A stretch of DNA of 64,000 bases from Palsa-504 sp963834685 (GTDB lineage Bacteria; Actinomycetota; Actinomycetes; Streptosporangiales; Streptosporangiaceae), in the NCBI GenBank assembly GCA_963834685.1, contig CAWICW010000014.1, positions 124,001 to 188,000 on the forward strand. The letters are read 5' to 3'. Position numbers and translations under genes: made by a program. Positions within the stretch are counted from its first letter, which is position 1, and each line of letters starts with the position of its first letter. Below are positions 63,019 to 64,000 of this stretch, piece by piece. A model generated the notes under the pieces. That model was not told the origin of the DNA. It did not search any database and saw nothing but the letters and a program-made list of their open reading frames with translations.

Positions 63019-64000
63019 GTGGCCCAGCCGTCCGTGGTCCAGGGCATGCACGTCGAGCTGGCGGACATCTCTAAGTCCTTCGGCGGCGTGCGGGCCCTGG
63101 ACGGGATCAGCCTGACGATCGGCCGGGGGTCGATCCACGCGCTCGTCGGCGAGAACGGCGCGGGGAAGTCGACCCTCGGCAAGATCCTGGCCGGCGTCAT
63201 CGCCCCGGATCACGGTCAGCTGCTGATCGGCGGGGAGCCGGTCGCGTTCCGTTCCCCGCGGGAGGCCATCACCCGCGGGATCGTCCTGATCGCCCAGGAG
63301 CTGTCGGTCGCGCCCGCGCTGTCGGTCGCCGAGAACGTCTTCCTCGGCACCGAGCCGCGCCGGGCCGGCTTCGTGGCCCGGCGCGCGCTCCGCCGCCGCT
63401 ATGACGAGCTCGCCGCCGCAGCGGGCTTCGAGCTCAGCGGGGACCTGCCGGGACGCGGCTTGCGGACGGCGGACCAGCAGAAGGTGGAAATCCTGCGCGC
63501 GCTGTGCCGTGATGCCCGGCTGATCGTGATGGACGAGCCGACCGCCGCCCTCAGCCGGCCTGACGCCGACCGGCTGCACCGGGTCATCCGGCGGCTCGCG
63601 GCCGGCGGCACGACCGTCGTCCTGGTCTCGCATTTCCTGCGTGAGGTGGCCGAACTCGCGGACCAGGTGACGATCCTGCGCGACGGCCGTCTGGTACGCA
63701 CCGCGCCCGCCGCGGACGAGACCGAGGAGACCATGCTGAGCTCGATGCTGGGCCGGTCCCTGGGCACGACGTTCCCGGCCCGGCGGCCGGTACCGGCGGA
63801 GGCGCCGGTGGTGCTGTCCGCGCGGGGCCTGCACGCCCCGGGCGTGCACGACGTGTCACTGGACGTCCGGGCCGGGGAGATCGTGGGGCTGGCGGGCCTG
63901 GTGGGATCGGGCCGTACCGAGTTGGCCCGCGCGCTGTGCCGGGCCCAGCGGGTCAGCGCGGGGACGGTAACCGCGGCGGGCAGGCCGCTGACCGGTCAGG
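63019..64000 (+). CDS. Ribose-type sugar ABC transporter ATP-binding protein, partial at right edge
   Basis: GTG 63019, one base after the binding-protein stop, opens a frame that runs off the window (327 codons seen). It is a double-NBD ATPase of the RbsA/MglA type: Walker A VGENGAGKSTLGKI, Q-loop VLIAQELSVAPALSVAENV, Walker B LIVMDEPTAALSRPD, the LVSHFLREV His loop, and the beginning of the second domain (VHDVSLDVRAGEIVGLAGL). The LSGG signature of domain 1 is unusual, reading LRTADQQKVEILRAL. ATG 63046 is an alternative start. Confidence 0.9.
   Translation, partial: MAQPSVVQGMHVELADISKSFGGVRALDGISLTIGRGSIHALVGENGAGKSTLGKILAGVIAPDHGQLLIGGEPVAFRSPREAITRGIVLIAQELSVAPALSVAENVFLGTEPRRAGFVARRALRRRYDELAAAAGFELSGDLPGRGLRTADQQKVEILRALCRDARLIVMDEPTAALSRPDADRLHRVIRRLAAGGTTVVLVSHFLREVAELADQVTILRDGRLVRTAPAADETEETMLSSMLGRSLGTTFPARRPVPAEAPVVLSARGLHAPGVHDVSLDVRAGEIVGLAGLVGSGRTELARALCRAQRVSAGTVTAAGRPLTGQ

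Overview
The window is about 70% G+C on both strands, with strong G/C at third codon positions, GTG starts, GGAGG-type ribosome binding sites and many leaderless-looking promoters. The gene content (Lhr helicase, DUF3516-type helicase, XdhABC, UBP zinc finger, NhaA-DsbA fusion, several TetR/IclR/MerR regulators) points to a soil actinobacterium with a large genome. I cannot name the genus from the sequence. No rRNA, tRNA, CRISPR array, prophage or complete insertion sequence was found. Mobile DNA is limited to one transposase fragment near 4 kb.

Layout. 0-2.1 kb: end of a ferric-iron type ABC importer (permease plus ATPase). 2.3-9.5 kb: miscellaneous accessory genes (small Cys-rich protein, MFS exporter, D-Ala-D-Ala carboxypeptidase, GlxA-type regulator with a DJ-1 protein, amidohydrolase, aldo/keto reductase) with remnants of a transposase and an alpha/beta hydrolase. 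9.9-25.3 kb: NhaA-DsbA fusion, then a purine-to-glycerate catabolic block: allophanate-hydrolase-C-like protein, guanine deaminase, xanthine dehydrogenase (XdhC, XdhB, XdhA), urate oxidase, glycerate kinase, glyoxylate carboligase, tartronate semialdehyde reductase, a broken hydroxypyruvate isomerase, an IclR regulator and 5-hydroxyisourate hydrolase. Pseudo-palindromic boxes resembling TTCCGTATTACGGAA stand before the uricase, the gcl operon and the regulator itself, as pairs 21 bp apart, and one box stands before xdhA. This suggests a single IclR regulon that carries purine ring carbon to 2-phosphoglycerate.

25.4-30.1 kb and 43.2-46.8 kb hold two halves of what looks like one system. A class III aminotransferase, a PotD-like Tat lipoprotein and two permeases lie in the first half, with no ATPase. 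An orphan PotA-like ATPase, a TetR regulator and a divergent FAD-dependent oxidoreductase lie in the second. The two promoters share a 22-bp sequence containing the palindrome GACTGAACGTTCAGTC, so the TetR protein probably controls both.

30.4-43 kb: SSB, a second TetR regulator with paired operators divergent from an NAD-dependent epimerase-like gene, small proteins, a LysR regulator, the 1,413-residue Lhr helicase, a Baeyer-Villiger-type monooxygenase, a hydroxyacyl-CoA dehydrogenase and a zinc alcohol dehydrogenase. 46.8-51.9 kb: acyl-CoA synthetase in frame with a downstream lipoprotein, and a frameshifted GMC oxidoreductase with its small partner. 52-54.3 kb: a MerR regulator, a degenerate protein kinase with a zinc ribbon and a SnoaL-like protein, linked by three promoters with 19-bp spacers. 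54.3-55.3 kb is a patch of decayed genes (ankyrin, methyltransferase, GNAT). 55.3-64 kb: hypothetical protein, cold-shock protein, DUF3516-type helicase, SDR, XRE-cupin regulator, bicupin protein and the start of a ribose-type sugar ABC importer that runs off the right edge.
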